DNA of 64,000 nt from Arthrobacter zhaoxinii (GTDB lineage: Bacteria > Actinomycetota > Actinomycetes > Actinomycetales > Micrococcaceae): positions 620,001 through 684,000 of the forward strand of contig NZ_JANFLT010000005.1 of assembly GCF_024385505.1 (NCBI RefSeq), in the 5' to 3' direction. Position 1 is the stretch's first letter; each line of letters opens with the position of its first letter. Shown one piece after another: positions 19,153 through 28,352 of the stretch. The position numbers were made by a program, and so were the translations under genes. The notes under the pieces are model-generated. The model was not told where the DNA came from and did no database searches. It was given only the letters and a program-made list of their open reading frames with translations.

Positions 19153-19779
19153 ATGACCTCGACACCGGACCCGGCGGATACCGGCCCGAAACAGCACGCG
19201 TCCACCCCGGGAGCGTCCGGCGAGCAGGTGTTCGCCGATCCGGTGCAGATCCGCGCCCTGGCCCATCCGGTCCGGCTGGAACTGCTCGGGCACCTGGACG
19301 ACGTCGGCACGGCGACGGCGACCGAGTGCGCCGCAGCGATCGGCGAATCCGTGGCCAGCTGTTCCTACCACCTGCGCATCCTGGCCAGGCACGGCTTCAT
19401 CGAACAGGTCGAGCGGCAGGGGCGCGAAAAGCCGTGGAAGCCGGTTTCGCTCCACCGGTCCCACGTCATCGATCCGGAAGCACCCGGCTCCGTGCACGCG
19501 GTCTCGGCCGTGGCCGCAATAGAGGTGGACCGCCAGCTGAAACGGATCCAGTCCTGGCTCCGCCGCTCCCCCGCGCTTCCCCCGGAAGACCTCGAGGTCT
19601 CCACTGTGCACGAGGCCCGCACCTACGCCACGCACGAAGAGATCCTCCAGCTGCGGGAAGAGCTGTGGCATCTGGCCCAACGCTTCGAAGGCCGCTGGGA
19701 GAACCCGGAACAGCGACCCGAAGGAGCGGTTCCGGTCCGCCTGTTCTCCGTCCTCAACGTGGATCCGGGGCAGGAATGA
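19153..19779 (+). CDS. ArsR/HTH_20-type transcriptional regulator
   Basis: A 208-residue winged-helix regulator. The DNA-binding domain (about residues 25-110) reads DPVQIRALAHPVRLELLGHLDDVGTATATECAAAIGESVASCSYHLRILARHGFIEQV (key pieces ALAHPVRLELL and SCSYHLRILARHG), the ArsR-like helix-turn-helix. The C-terminal half is an effector domain of unknown ligand without an obvious metal-cysteine site. Overlaps the MFS gene by 4 bp (ATGA), a common regulator-exporter pair. The palindrome 14 bp upstream is its likely operator. Confidence 0.85.
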   Translation: MTSTPDPADTGPKQHASTPGASGEQVFADPVQIRALAHPVRLELLGHLDDVGTATATECAAAIGESVASCSYHLRILARHGFIEQVERQGREKPWKPVSLHRSHVIDPEAPGSVHAVSAVAAIEVDRQLKRIQSWLRRSPALPPEDLEVSTVHEARTYATHEEILQLREELWHLAQRFEGRWENPEQRPEGAVPVRLFSVLNVDPGQE

Positions 19780-21059
19780 CCCCGGCGGCACCGGTGACCG
19801 GCACCAATCGCGACGTCCTGCGAGTCCCCGGGTTCCGCAGACTCGCTTTCGCCTGGGTGTTCTCCAACTTCGGCGACTCGGTGCTGTTCCTGACTGCGGC
19901 CATCTGGGTCAAACAGCTCACCGGCAGCGACGCCGCGGCGGGTCTCGTGTTCGCTGCCCTCGGCCTGCCGGCCCTGCTCGCCCCCTTCACTGGCCGCATC
20001 GCGGACCGCTACCGGCGCAGGCCGCTGCTCATCTTCAACAACCTGGCCGCCGGCGTCGTCGTCCTGGCCCTCCTGGCGGTCCGGGACGTCAGTTCCGTCT
20101 GGCTGGTCTACACAGTGATACCGGTGTATGCCGTCAGCTCATATATCACCGGCGCCGCGCAGTCCGGGCTGCTGCGTGACCTTCTGGAGACCCGCCTGCT
20201 CGCCCCGGCAAACGGCATCCTGAGCAGCATTGACCAGGGGCTGCGCATCATCTCGCCCCTGGCGGGAGCCGCGATTCTCGCTCTGTGGGGCATGGATCCC
20301 GTGGTGCTGCTGGCCAGCGGCTGCTTCCTCACGGCGGCACTGGTCCTCGCCACCCTGAAACTCGCCGAAACGGTCCACCTGCCGGATGCGGCGGAGAGTT
20401 TCTGGCACAGCACGACGGCGGGCATCCGGTTTATGGCCCGGCATCCGCTGCTGGGCCGCGCCCTGTTGACGCTGGGCATTGCCATCGGCGCCACCGGAAT
20501 CCTCAACGTGACCGTCTTCGCCACTGTGGAGCAGGGACTGGGCAGGCCGCCGGAATTCCTCAGCATCCTGCTGGGGGTGCAGGGAGCTATGGCCGTCCTT
20601 GGCGGGGTCACGGCGAGCCTGGTGATCCGGCGGATCGGAGTGCGCTCCTGCATGGTCCTCGGTGTCTTCCTGCTGTCCGCAGGCGTCCTGGGCACCGCGC
20701 TTACGTTCCTGCCGCTGGTCCTCGCCGCCGCCGCGGCAGCGGGTGCCGGTGCCTCGTGGCTGATCATCGCCTTCGTCACGCTGCGGCAGACCGAGACCCC
20801 GCCCGGCATGCAGGGCCGGACCGCAGCGGTGACGCAGGTGATGGTGAACCTCCCCCAGGTCGCAGCCTCAATGCTTGCGGCGGTGCTGATCGGCATCCTG
20901 CCGTACCAGGTACTGGTCACGGCCATGGGCGCCGGCTGCCTGCTGGCGGCGGCACCCCTGCTTTCCCGCCGTGCCCGGTCGCACACCCCGGATGACACGG
21001 ACAGTGACAACGGCAACGCAGCCGCGGCGACGACGACGGCACCCGCCCCGCCGTCATAG
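19776..21059 (+). CDS. MFS transporter
   Basis: A 427-residue major facilitator protein with about 12 membrane segments. The first loop motif GRIADRYRRRPLL (the family GxxxDRxGRR type) lies between segments 2 and 3. The C-terminal tail is a Thr/Ala/Pro-rich cytosolic stretch. Similar small MFS proteins paired with HTH_20 regulators are drug or metabolite exporters. Start overlaps the regulator stop, so the regulator probably controls its own pump; the exported compound is unknown. Confidence 0.85.
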   Translation: MTPAAPVTGTNRDVLRVPGFRRLAFAWVFSNFGDSVLFLTAAIWVKQLTGSDAAAGLVFAALGLPALLAPFTGRIADRYRRRPLLIFNNLAAGVVVLALLAVRDVSSVWLVYTVIPVYAVSSYITGAAQSGLLRDLLETRLLAPANGILSSIDQGLRIISPLAGAAILALWGMDPVVLLASGCFLTAALVLATLKLAETVHLPDAAESFWHSTTAGIRFMARHPLLGRALLTLGIAIGATGILNVTVFATVEQGLGRPPEFLSILLGVQGAMAVLGGVTASLVIRRIGVRSCMVLGVFLLSAGVLGTALTFLPLVLAAAAAAGAGASWLIIAFVTLRQTETPPGMQGRTAAVTQVMVNLPQVAASMLAAVLIGILPYQVLVTAMGAGCLLAAAPLLSRRARSHTPDDTDSDNGNAAAATTTAPAPPS

Positions 21060-21077
21060 CGCCCCGTGGGCGGCGGG

Positions 21078-21083
21078 TAGAAT
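21078..21083 (+). promoter_or_regulatory. Candidate -10 element for prfC
   Basis: TAGAAT preceded by GGG about 90 bp upstream of the prfC GTG resembles an extended -10 hexamer. No convincing -35 is visible. Placed between the MFS stop and prfC. Confidence 0.25.
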
Positions 21084-21172
21084 GAGAAAGCTGTGTTCTG
21101 AGCAGCCGGCTGCCGGGTACCACGCAGTTCCACCCACCGGCAGTTCCATCACCAGAGTCTGAAAGCAGCGGA

Positions 21173-22801
21173 GTGTCCCAACAGGTTTCCACCCCCGTCA
21201 GCGCCACCGCCACCAAAGAGATCGTTCGGGAGTCCGCCCGCCGGCGCACCTTTGCCGTGATCTCGCACCCCGACGCCGGTAAGTCCACGCTCACCGAAGC
21301 GCTGGCCCTGCACGCCCGGGTGATCGGCACGGCCGGTGCCACCAACGGCAAGGAAAACCGCCGCGAAACGGTCTCCGACTGGATGCAAATGGAAAAGGAC
21401 CGCGGCATCTCCATCAGCTCCACGGCCCTGCAGTTCGCCTACCGCGACACCGTGATCAACCTGCTGGACACCCCCGGCCACGCCGACTTCTCCGAGGACA
21501 CCTACCGCGTCCTCGCGGCCGTCGACTGCGCCGTGATGCTGGTGGATGCGGCCAAGGGACTGGAAACCCAGACCATGAAGCTCTTCGAGGTCTGCCGTGC
21601 CCGGAACCTGCCCATCATCACCGTGATCAACAAGTGGGACCGGCCGGGCCTGGATCCGCTGGCCCTGATGGACGAGATCACCGAACGCACCGGCCTGGAG
21701 CCGATGCCGCTGACCTGGGCCGTGGGCATTGCCGGCGATTTCCGCGGCGTGTGGGACCTGCAGAAGGACGAATACGTCCACTTCGAACGGCAGAACTCCG
21801 GTGCCTCGCTGGCCAAGGAAGAGCACTTCAGCCCCGAAGATGCCCTGGCCCGCGAAGGTGACGTCTGGACCGATTCGCTGGACGAAGCCGAACTGGTCAT
21901 CGACGGCCGCGAGTTTGACCGGAACAAGTTCCTGGACGCCAAGGCCACCCCCATCCTTTTCTCCTCCGCAGCCCTGAACTTCGGCGTGAAGCAGATCCTG
22001 GACGCACTGGTGGACCTGGCGCCGTCGGCCTCCGCCCGCGAGGACAAGGACGGCGGACTCCGTCCCGTCGAGGCGCCGTTCTCCGGCTTCGTCTTCAAGG
22101 TGCAGGCGGGCATGAACAAGGCCCACCGCGACCACGTGGCATTCATCCGTGTCTGCTCCGGCATCTTTGAACGCGGCATGGTGGTCACGCACTCCAACAC
22201 CGGCAAAACGTTCGCCACCAAGTACGCCCAGCACCTGTTCGGCCGCGAACGCGAAGTCATTGACCAGGCCTACCCTGGCGACGTCGTCGGGCTGGTCAAC
22301 GCCTCCGCCCTGCGGGTGGGTGACAGCCTCTATGTCGAGGAACCGGTGGAATACCCGCCTATTCCGTTCTTCTCCCCCGAGCATTTCCGCGTGGCCCGGT
22401 CACAGGACCCCAGCCGCTACAAGCAGTTCCGCCGCGGCATCGACCAGCTCGAGCACGAGGGCATCATCCAGGTGCTGCGCTCGGACCGGCGCGGCGATCA
22501 GGCTCCGGTCCTGGCCGCCGTCGGCCCGATGCAGTTCGAAGTGGTCGAGGACCGCATGACGCAGGACTTCAATGCGCCCATGCGCTATGAGCAGCTCTCC
22601 TACTCGCTGGCCCGGCTCACCACAGCAGACGCCGCCGAGAAACTCAGCAACGTGCACGGCGCCGAAGTGCTGGTGCGGACCGACGGCGCGTTCGTGGCCG
22701 TGTTCAACGATGTCTGGGCACTGCGCCGGGTGGAAAAGAACCACCCGGACATCAGCCTGACCGTCATCGGCACCGAATCACCCAACAGCCGCGGCTACTA
22801 G
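21173..22801 (+). CDS. prfC: Peptide chain release factor 3
   Basis: A 542-residue translational GTPase. RF3 removes RF1/RF2 from the ribosome after peptide release. G1 is HPDAGKST (near residue 35), switch-region signature DRGISISS, G3 LLDTPGHADFSED, G4 INKWDRPG. The later LRSDRRGDQAPVLAAVGPMQFEVVEDRM block is the RF3-specific C-terminal domain that separates it from EF-G. Starts at GTG with a weak ribosome site; length matches the family (about 530). Confidence 0.95.
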   Translation: MSQQVSTPVSATATKEIVRESARRRTFAVISHPDAGKSTLTEALALHARVIGTAGATNGKENRRETVSDWMQMEKDRGISISSTALQFAYRDTVINLLDTPGHADFSEDTYRVLAAVDCAVMLVDAAKGLETQTMKLFEVCRARNLPIITVINKWDRPGLDPLALMDEITERTGLEPMPLTWAVGIAGDFRGVWDLQKDEYVHFERQNSGASLAKEEHFSPEDALAREGDVWTDSLDEAELVIDGREFDRNKFLDAKATPILFSSAALNFGVKQILDALVDLAPSASAREDKDGGLRPVEAPFSGFVFKVQAGMNKAHRDHVAFIRVCSGIFERGMVVTHSNTGKTFATKYAQHLFGREREVIDQAYPGDVVGLVNASALRVGDSLYVEEPVEYPPIPFFSPEHFRVARSQDPSRYKQFRRGIDQLEHEGIIQVLRSDRRGDQAPVLAAVGPMQFEVVEDRMTQDFNAPMRYEQLSYSLARLTTADAAEKLSNVHGAEVLVRTDGAFVAVFNDVWALRRVEKNHPDISLTVIGTESPNSRGY

Positions 22802-22901
22802 GCGCTGCAACTCCGGTTCCGGCACCTTTTGCGGCGGCTACGCGGTTTTTGCGGGGTTCCCGGACCCACCGTTCGGCTCCAATCTGCGCTAGCCTGCCCG
22901 C

Positions 22902-23312
22902 ATGACATGTAAAGGGACAGCGGCATGCTGCCTGGTGCTGGCTGCCTCACTGCTAGCGGCGGGATGCGGAAGCGGCACGGGCGCGGAGCCGGCTGCATCC
23001 CCGGACCCCGTGCTGCCGGCCCACTCTGCCCCAGAGATCGAGTGCGGGAGCGGCACGGACACCGGGCCGGCGGAACCGGCGGAGGAGTTTTCGCCCGTGC
23101 TGCCGGCCCAGCCTGCCCCTCCGGGCGAGGCTGTCCCTCCCGAGGAGGCTGCCGCTCCGGATGATGCTGCCCCGGAGGCAAGTGACTCTGATCCCTGCTC
23201 ACTGTCCGTCTCTCGGACGGCAGAACCCGGCGAGGCTGCCGACGCGCTGGAGTACTGGACGCCCGAGCGCATGGAAAGCGCCATCCCCGAGATGCCCACG
23301 GTGGACAGATAA
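22902..23312 (+). CDS. Small acidic lipoprotein with internal duplication
   Basis: A 136-residue secreted lipoprotein: a short positive N-terminus, a hydrophobic h-region and a lipobox LLAAGC with Cys22 as the lipidation site. The mature part is rich in Pro, Ala, Glu and Asp and probably unfolded. A segment of about 25-30 residues beginning at CGSGT and ending at PVLPAxxAP occurs twice, the second time without a lipobox, and the DNA repeats at 22965-23032 and 23043-23122. No recognisable family. It is closed by a hairpin terminator shared with the convergent sugar-binding protein gene. Confidence 0.65.
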   Translation: MTCKGTAACCLVLAASLLAAGCGSGTGAEPAASPDPVLPAHSAPEIECGSGTDTGPAEPAEEFSPVLPAQPAPPGEAVPPEEAAAPDDAAPEASDSDPCSLSVSRTAEPGEAADALEYWTPERMESAIPEMPTVDR

Positions 23313-23322
23313 CGCCCGGACA

Positions 23323-23352
23323 GGCGGGGCACCCGATCCCGGGCACCCCGCC
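23323..23352. terminator. Bidirectional terminator hairpin
   Basis: GGCGGGG (23323-23329) pairs with CCCCGCC (23346-23352), with partial inner pairing CCCG/CGGG, followed by TTTCGG. It lies between the convergent lipoprotein and sugar-binding protein genes and could end both. Confidence 0.6.
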
Positions 23353-23360
23353 TTTCGGTC

Positions 23361-24404
23361 CTAGGATTCGAAGGCGGTCGGCAGGTACTCCTCGACGTTT
23401 TCCTGCGTGACCACCGGCGCATTCAGGACAATGCGCTTCGGGACTTCGACTTCCACGAGGTCGCTCATTGCCTTGTCCTGCACGATCAGCCTGGCCAGGC
23501 GGATTCCGTCCGCAGCCTGGGTGGAGGGATAGATCACCGTGGCCTCCAGGACGCTTTCCCCGGACTGGATTTCGCGCATGGCATTTGCTGATCCGGCACC
23601 GCCGACCATGAAGAACTCATCCCGGCCGGCGTTGTCGATCGCGGCCAGGACCCCGACGCCCTGATCGTCGTCGTGGTTCCAGATCGCGTCAATCTTCGGG
23701 GCGGCTGACAGCAGCTGCGACGTTGTCGCTTCGCCGCCCGCAACCGTGAAGTCCGCTGCCACCCGGTTATCCACGTCCAGTCCGCAGGATTCGAGGGCGT
23801 CCGAGAAGCCCCGGCTGCGGTCCTGGGTCAGCGGCAGGGAGTCGACCCCGGCGATTTCCGCGACGACGGCGTCGTCATTCCCGCCGAGCTTCTCGCAGAT
23901 GTAGTTACCGGCGCTCACGCCCATGCCGTAGTTGTCCCCCAGGATGGTGGCACGGGCTGCGGCAGGGCTGGAGAACTCACGGTCGACATTGATCACGGGA
24001 ATGCCGGCCTCGGTAGCCTGCGTTGCGACCTGGGTCAGGGCCGCACCATCCGTCGGCAGCAGCACAATGGCATCAACTCCGTCGTTGATGAACTGTTCCA
24101 CCTGGCTGATTTGAAGGTTGGCATCATTGGTGCCTTCGGCCACTCTCAGGTCTACGTCCGGCATCTCCTCCGCCGCCTCGAGAGCAGCGCTGTTGATGGC
24201 ACCGAGCCAACCGTGGTCAGCAGCCGGTCCCGAGAATCCAATGACTACTGTGTCCCCTTCGGCCTGATTCCCTTCCACCGATGCATTTGAGGGCTGGCTG
24301 TCACCTTCGTCATCGCCTGCCGTGCACCCGGTGACCAGCGAACCTACAGCCAGGAAGGCACCGGCGGTGATGAGAATTTTCCGTTTCTTGAGAACTGCGG
24401 GCAT
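23361..24404 (-). CDS. Sugar ABC transporter substrate-binding lipoprotein (RbsB type)
   Basis: A 347-residue periplasmic-binding-protein type I lipoprotein. The ATG at 24404 follows a GAGGAGAC ribosome site; the frame is open further upstream, across the divergent promoter. The lipobox is LVTGC after a signal sequence. The Peripla_BP_4 pattern (VVIGFSGPAADHGWLGAIN, VDAIVLLPTDGAALTQ, IPVINVDREFSS, and GATGDDQGVGVLAAI-like DDQGVGVLAA) matches RbsB-like proteins for ribose, inositol and other sugars or cyclitols. Divergent from the ATPase and permease genes of the same transporter. Substrate not readable; see the inositol context downstream. Confidence 0.88.
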   Translation of the reverse strand: MPAVLKKRKILITAGAFLAVGSLVTGCTAGDDEGDSQPSNASVEGNQAEGDTVVIGFSGPAADHGWLGAINSAALEAAEEMPDVDLRVAEGTNDANLQISQVEQFINDGVDAIVLLPTDGAALTQVATQATEAGIPVINVDREFSSPAAARATILGDNYGMGVSAGNYICEKLGGNDDAVVAEIAGVDSLPLTQDRSRGFSDALESCGLDVDNRVAADFTVAGGEATTSQLLSAAPKIDAIWNHDDDQGVGVLAAIDNAGRDEFFMVGGAGSANAMREIQSGESVLEATVIYPSTQAADGIRLARLIVQDKAMSDLVEVEVPKRIVLNAPVVTQENVEEYLPTAFES

Positions 24405-24470
24405 CTGTGTCTCCTCGTTGAGTAGGTGCGTCTTCGCCAAGGACACGGCCACCCCGAAGCCGCAACTTTG

Positions 24471-24486
24471 CGTGACGTGCATCACA
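24471..24486. promoter_or_regulatory. CRP/GlxR-type site in the divergent sugar-transport promoter
   Basis: CGTGACGTGCATCACA matches TGTGA-N6-TCACA at all but the first base. It lies 67 bp upstream of the binding-protein ATG and 69 bp before the ATPase start at 24555, the usual location for a global carbon regulator site. Binding by a CRP-like factor is inferred from sequence only. Confidence 0.5.
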
Positions 24487-24554
24487 ATAACAGAAGATAG
24501 AAAATAATCGACGACCTTATACCGAGCCCCGACGTAATGTGCTACGTTCCACAC

Positions 24555-26072
24555 ATGTTCGATGGAGACCAGCCCCCTTTGCTCGAGGTCCGCGGCATCA
24601 CGAAGCGGTTCGGTGCAGTACAGGTACTCAAAGGCGTGGACCTGCAGGTGCGCCCCGGAGAGGTCCACTGCGTGATGGGCCAAAACGGTGCCGGGAAATC
24701 CACACTGATCAAGACCCTCTCCGGTGTGCATCAGCCGGAGGGAGGGGTGATCCTCTGGGAGGGCCGGGAGGTCTCGCTTTCGCATCCCACGGAGGCCCTG
24801 GACCTGGGCATTGCAACGATGTACCAGGAACTGGACGTAGTGGACGGCCTGACGGTGGCGGAGAACATTTTCCTCGGCCACGAAAACGCCAGCGGGGGGA
24901 TCCTGCATGTCCGGAGTGCCAACGCCCTCACCCGGTCATTGCTGGAACGGCTCGGCCACGGCCGGCTCGCGCCCGCCACCGAGGTGGGAGAGCTGTCGGC
25001 AGCCAACAAGCAGATCGTCAGCCTGGCGCGTGCGCTGTCCCGCGACACCAAGCTGATCATCATGGACGAGCCAAGTGCCGTCCTCGATTCGGGCGAGGTG
25101 GCAAACCTCTTCCGGGTAGTACGGGAGCTCACCGCCCAGGGGATCGCCGTCGTATACATCTCCCACCGCCTGGAGGAGATCCGCCAGATCGGTGACCGGA
25201 TTTCAGTGCTCAAGGACGGAAGAAGCACTGCCAGCGGGCTTCAGGTTGAGAAAACCTCCAGAACCGAGCTGATTCGGCTCATGACGGGACGGGACGTCGA
25301 AAACGTCTTTCCCGAACGGAAACCGGTGGATCCAAACGCGCCAGTCGTTCTCGACGTGGAAGACCTGGCGTTGCAGGGGCAATTCCGGAAGGTCAGCTTC
25401 AAGGTCAGGGCGGGTGAGGTCTTGGGCTTTGCCGGATTGGTCGGATCCAAGCGCTCCGAGATTCTGGAAACGATCTGCGGAGTCCGGAAGGCAACGTCGG
25501 GCAGAGTCTCGGTCAAGGGCCGGAGAATCCGCCCGGGCTCCGTGAGCTCCGCGGTCAAGGCAGGGATCGGGCTCTCCCCCGAAGAACGGAAAAGCCAGGG
25601 GCTGATACTGGACGAGCCGCTGTTCAAGAATGTCACGCTGTCCACGTTCGACCGGTTCGCACGTGCGGGTTACCTCAACGAAAAAGCGGAGCGGGACGCC
25701 GCCCGCCGCCAAATCCGCGCCCTGGAACTGCGCCCGGCCGATCCTGACCGCACCACCCGCACCCTTTCCGGCGGGAATCAGCAGAAGATCCTCCTTGCCC
25801 GCTGGCTCGTGCACGGAACTCCGGTACTGCTGCTCGACGAACCGACCCGCGGCGTCGACGTCGGTGCGCGCGCGGAAATCTACAACCTGATCCGCCGGCT
25901 CGCGGCGGACGGGACGGCCATGATCATCGTCTCCAGCGAAATCGAGGAAGTGCTGGGACTCGCGGATACGGTGCTCGTCATCGATGACGGCAACGTCCTC
26001 ACCGAAACCAATCCAAGCGACATTGACGAGCATGGCGTGCTCGATCTCATTATGAAGGGAAGTGCCGCGTGA
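24555..26072 (+). CDS. Sugar ABC transporter ATP-binding protein (RbsA type)
   Basis: About 505 residues (an ATG at 24537 would add six). Two ABC domains in tandem, as in RbsA/MglA. First: Walker A GQNGAGKST, signature LSAANKQIV-type segment, Walker B LIIMDEPSAVLD. Second: degenerate Walker A GLVGSKRSE, signature LSGGNQQKILLARWL, Walker B LLLDEPTRGVDVG. The start has little ribosome-site support, so a leaderless or short-leader message is possible. Overlaps the permease by 4 bp (GTGA). Confidence 0.9.
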   Translation: MFDGDQPPLLEVRGITKRFGAVQVLKGVDLQVRPGEVHCVMGQNGAGKSTLIKTLSGVHQPEGGVILWEGREVSLSHPTEALDLGIATMYQELDVVDGLTVAENIFLGHENASGGILHVRSANALTRSLLERLGHGRLAPATEVGELSAANKQIVSLARALSRDTKLIIMDEPSAVLDSGEVANLFRVVRELTAQGIAVVYISHRLEEIRQIGDRISVLKDGRSTASGLQVEKTSRTELIRLMTGRDVENVFPERKPVDPNAPVVLDVEDLALQGQFRKVSFKVRAGEVLGFAGLVGSKRSEILETICGVRKATSGRVSVKGRRIRPGSVSSAVKAGIGLSPEERKSQGLILDEPLFKNVTLSTFDRFARAGYLNEKAERDAARRQIRALELRPADPDRTTRTLSGGNQQKILLARWLVHGTPVLLLDEPTRGVDVGARAEIYNLIRRLAADGTAMIIVSSEIEEVLGLADTVLVIDDGNVLTETNPSDIDEHGVLDLIMKGSAA

Positions 26073-27121
26073 GCGAGCCGAACACCACTGTCGCCAATCC
26101 CGCTGATAGCCCCGCCGGCGGCACCGGCACTGCCAGGTCGAACCCGCTGAAGGGCGCCCTTGGCGGTTCCGTGGGACGCAGCCTTGGGCTGGTGATTGCG
26201 CTGGCCCTGCTCTTCGTGGTGGGGGCCGTCACGAGTGGCGACCGGTTCCTGAATGTGGAGAACCTGCTCACCATCCTGCGGCTTGCGTCCGTTATCGGCG
26301 TCATCAGCATTGGCGTCACCTTCGTGATTACGGCCGGGGGCATCGACCTTTCCGTAGGGTCCGTCATGGGCCTGGCAACGGTGGTCGCCAGCCTGACGAG
26401 CGTCCAACTCGCGGCAACCGAATCGTCGTGGCTGCTTATGGTCCTGGTTCCCCTGGCGGTCGGCGCGGGAGTCGGGCTGTTGAACGGGGTGGTAATTGCC
26501 TACGGAAACGTGGTTGCCTTTATCGCCACGCTCGCGACGCTTGTGGCAGCACGAGGCGTGGCTGAACTCATCTCCGGCCGAAGCACCCAAATCGTGACGA
26601 ACCGGGACTTCCTCAAGGTCATGAGGGGAGAGTTCCTTGGCGTTCCGGTTCTCGTGTGGATTTTCATTGTGGCCGCTGCAACGGGGTGGTTCCTGCTGAA
26701 CCGCACCACCTTCGGCCGGAGGACCGTTGCGATTGGAGGAAACCGCGAAGCGTCCCGCCTGGCAGGCATAAAGGTCAATCGGCACTTAGTAACTCTGTAC
26801 GTTCTCTCCGGACTCTGCGCCGGCATTGCCGGAGTCATGATGCTTGGCCGAACAACGGCAGGAACCTCCACCCACGGCCTGCTCTACGAACTCGACGCGA
26901 TCGCCGCCGTCGTCGTAGGAGGAACCCTGCTTATCGGCGGCCGCGGAACAATTATGGGCACGGTCCTCGGTGTGCTCATTTTCAGCACCCTCACCAACGT
27001 CTTCACGCAAAACAACCTGGACACCTCTGTCCAGGCCATCGTGAAAGGCTTGATCATCGTGGTCGCGGTCCTCCTCCAGCAGCGTTTCGCTGCCACGCGG
27101 CCATCCAAGCGGGGAGGATAG
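26069..27121 (+). CDS. Sugar ABC transporter permease (RbsC type)
   Basis: A 350-residue permease, GTG start, about 9-10 hydrophobic segments. The family core GIDLSVGSVMGLATVVAS and GGNREASRLAGIKVNRHLVTLYVLSGLCAGIAGVM (cited for GIDLSVGS and GNREASRLAGI) identify the BPD_transp_2 / RbsC group. Subunits for a whole carbohydrate importer are thus encoded within 3.8 kb. The following polyprenyl synthase starts 52 bp later and may be in the same transcript. Confidence 0.9.
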   Translation: MSEPNTTVANPADSPAGGTGTARSNPLKGALGGSVGRSLGLVIALALLFVVGAVTSGDRFLNVENLLTILRLASVIGVISIGVTFVITAGGIDLSVGSVMGLATVVASLTSVQLAATESSWLLMVLVPLAVGAGVGLLNGVVIAYGNVVAFIATLATLVAARGVAELISGRSTQIVTNRDFLKVMRGEFLGVPVLVWIFIVAAATGWFLLNRTTFGRRTVAIGGNREASRLAGIKVNRHLVTLYVLSGLCAGIAGVMMLGRTTAGTSTHGLLYELDAIAAVVVGGTLLIGGRGTIMGTVLGVLIFSTLTNVFTQNNLDTSVQAIVKGLIIVVAVLLQQRFAATRPSKRGG

Positions 27122-27173
27122 TCCCGCACGCAGCGACGGCATCGGCAGCGAAAAAGAAGCAGGGGGCGCACCA

Positions 27174-28253
27174 GTGAACTTCCCTAACACCGAGTACGCA
27201 GTGGAAACGGACGCCGACCTGGGCCTGGTTGAAGAAGTGCTGGATTGGTTCTTCACGGACGCCAAGCTGCGCGCGGTCTCCGTTCATCCGGCCTACCTCA
27301 GCCTCTGGGAAGCCATCGAACGCAGTGCCGCCAGCGGAAAACGCTTTCGCCCCCGCCTTCTTATGCTGGCCTACCGTCAGCTGGGAGGAACGGAGTCCGC
27401 CGCCGCGGCCAGGCTCGGAGCCGCTTATGAACTCCTCCACAATGCGTTCCTCATCCATGACGACGTCATCGACAGGGACGTGCTGAGGCACGGCGTTCCC
27501 AACGTTTCGGGGCACTACAGCAACAAGGCCCGGCGCGCGGGCGCTTCCGCCGCGGCCGCCCAGCATGCCGGCATGACCTCCGGGCTCCTTGCCGGAGACC
27601 TCGTCCTTGCCGGAGCCTACCGCCTCCACGGAAGCGTGGAAACGTGCCCCAAGGTCCGGGAGGAACTCAACGGCATTCTGGACTACGCAGTTTTTTCCAC
27701 GATCGGCGGAGAGCTCTTGGATGTCGAATTCGCCCGGGCCCCGGAGATGCCCTCGCCGGAGGAGATCCGGACAGTGGCCCGCAACAAGACTTCCGTCTAC
27801 TCCTTTGAGGCGCCGCTTCAGGCCGGCGCAGTACTGGCCGGAGCCACGGCCTCCGTTGCAGCAACACTTGCAGCCTTCGGGCGCGACGCCGGGATTGCCT
27901 ACCAGATTGCCGATGACGTTCTCGGGGTTTTCGGGCAGGAACAGCACACCGGAAAGACAAACTGGGGAGACCTCAGGGAAGGCAAGCGGACAGCCATGCT
28001 CTCCTACGCGGCGACGAAACCTCAGTGGGCGCAGATTTCGGAACTCATAGGCTCAGACCGGATGACGGCGGCGGAGGCACAATGGGTCCGTGCCCTGCTG
28101 ACTGAATGCGGGGCACAGGAGCACGCGGTCCAGCTGGCATCCGAACATGTACAGGCCGCCCTCAAGCAGTTGGGAGACGAAGTGCCGGCCGGGCTGGGAG
28201 ACAGCCTGGAAAACCTCCTGTCTTCAGTTCTTGCCGGTCTGCGTTCGCTCTGA
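27174..28253 (+). CDS. Polyprenyl diphosphate synthase
   Basis: A 359-residue trans-isoprenyl diphosphate synthase. The first aspartate-rich motif is HDDVIDRD (near residue 97), preceded by the GKRFRPRL lysine-arginine box that binds isopentenyl diphosphate; the second is IADDVLGVFG, the form usual in actinobacterial IdsA-type enzymes. Chain length cannot be told with confidence: residues before the first motif (YELLHNAFL) leave a fairly open pocket, suggesting at least C15-C20. A GTG start follows a weak ribosome site. Its position in a sugar-transport operon, 10 kb from a UbiA prenyltransferase, points to a prenyl donor for that enzyme. Confidence 0.9.
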   Translation: MNFPNTEYAVETDADLGLVEEVLDWFFTDAKLRAVSVHPAYLSLWEAIERSAASGKRFRPRLLMLAYRQLGGTESAAAARLGAAYELLHNAFLIHDDVIDRDVLRHGVPNVSGHYSNKARRAGASAAAAQHAGMTSGLLAGDLVLAGAYRLHGSVETCPKVREELNGILDYAVFSTIGGELLDVEFARAPEMPSPEEIRTVARNKTSVYSFEAPLQAGAVLAGATASVAATLAAFGRDAGIAYQIADDVLGVFGQEQHTGKTNWGDLREGKRTAMLSYAATKPQWAQISELIGSDRMTAAEAQWVRALLTECGAQEHAVQLASEHVQAALKQLGDEVPAGLGDSLENLLSSVLAGLRSL

Positions 28254-28352
28254 GCCTGCTTTCCGGAGGTGGTACCCGGGAGCAGGAATACTGTGGGAAA
28301 CTAGTCCGGTTCTGGCGCCGTCCGCCAGAGGGACCTACAACGGGGGAAGAAT

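Noticed and set aside
18967-19791. N-terminal extension of the thiolase
   Set aside because: Would overlap the divergent regulator and its operator; the start at 18966 gives the standard thiolase N-terminus.
24405-24908. N-terminal extension of the sugar-binding protein
   Set aside because: It would cross the CRP-like site and the divergent ATPase gene and would bury the lipoprotein signal.
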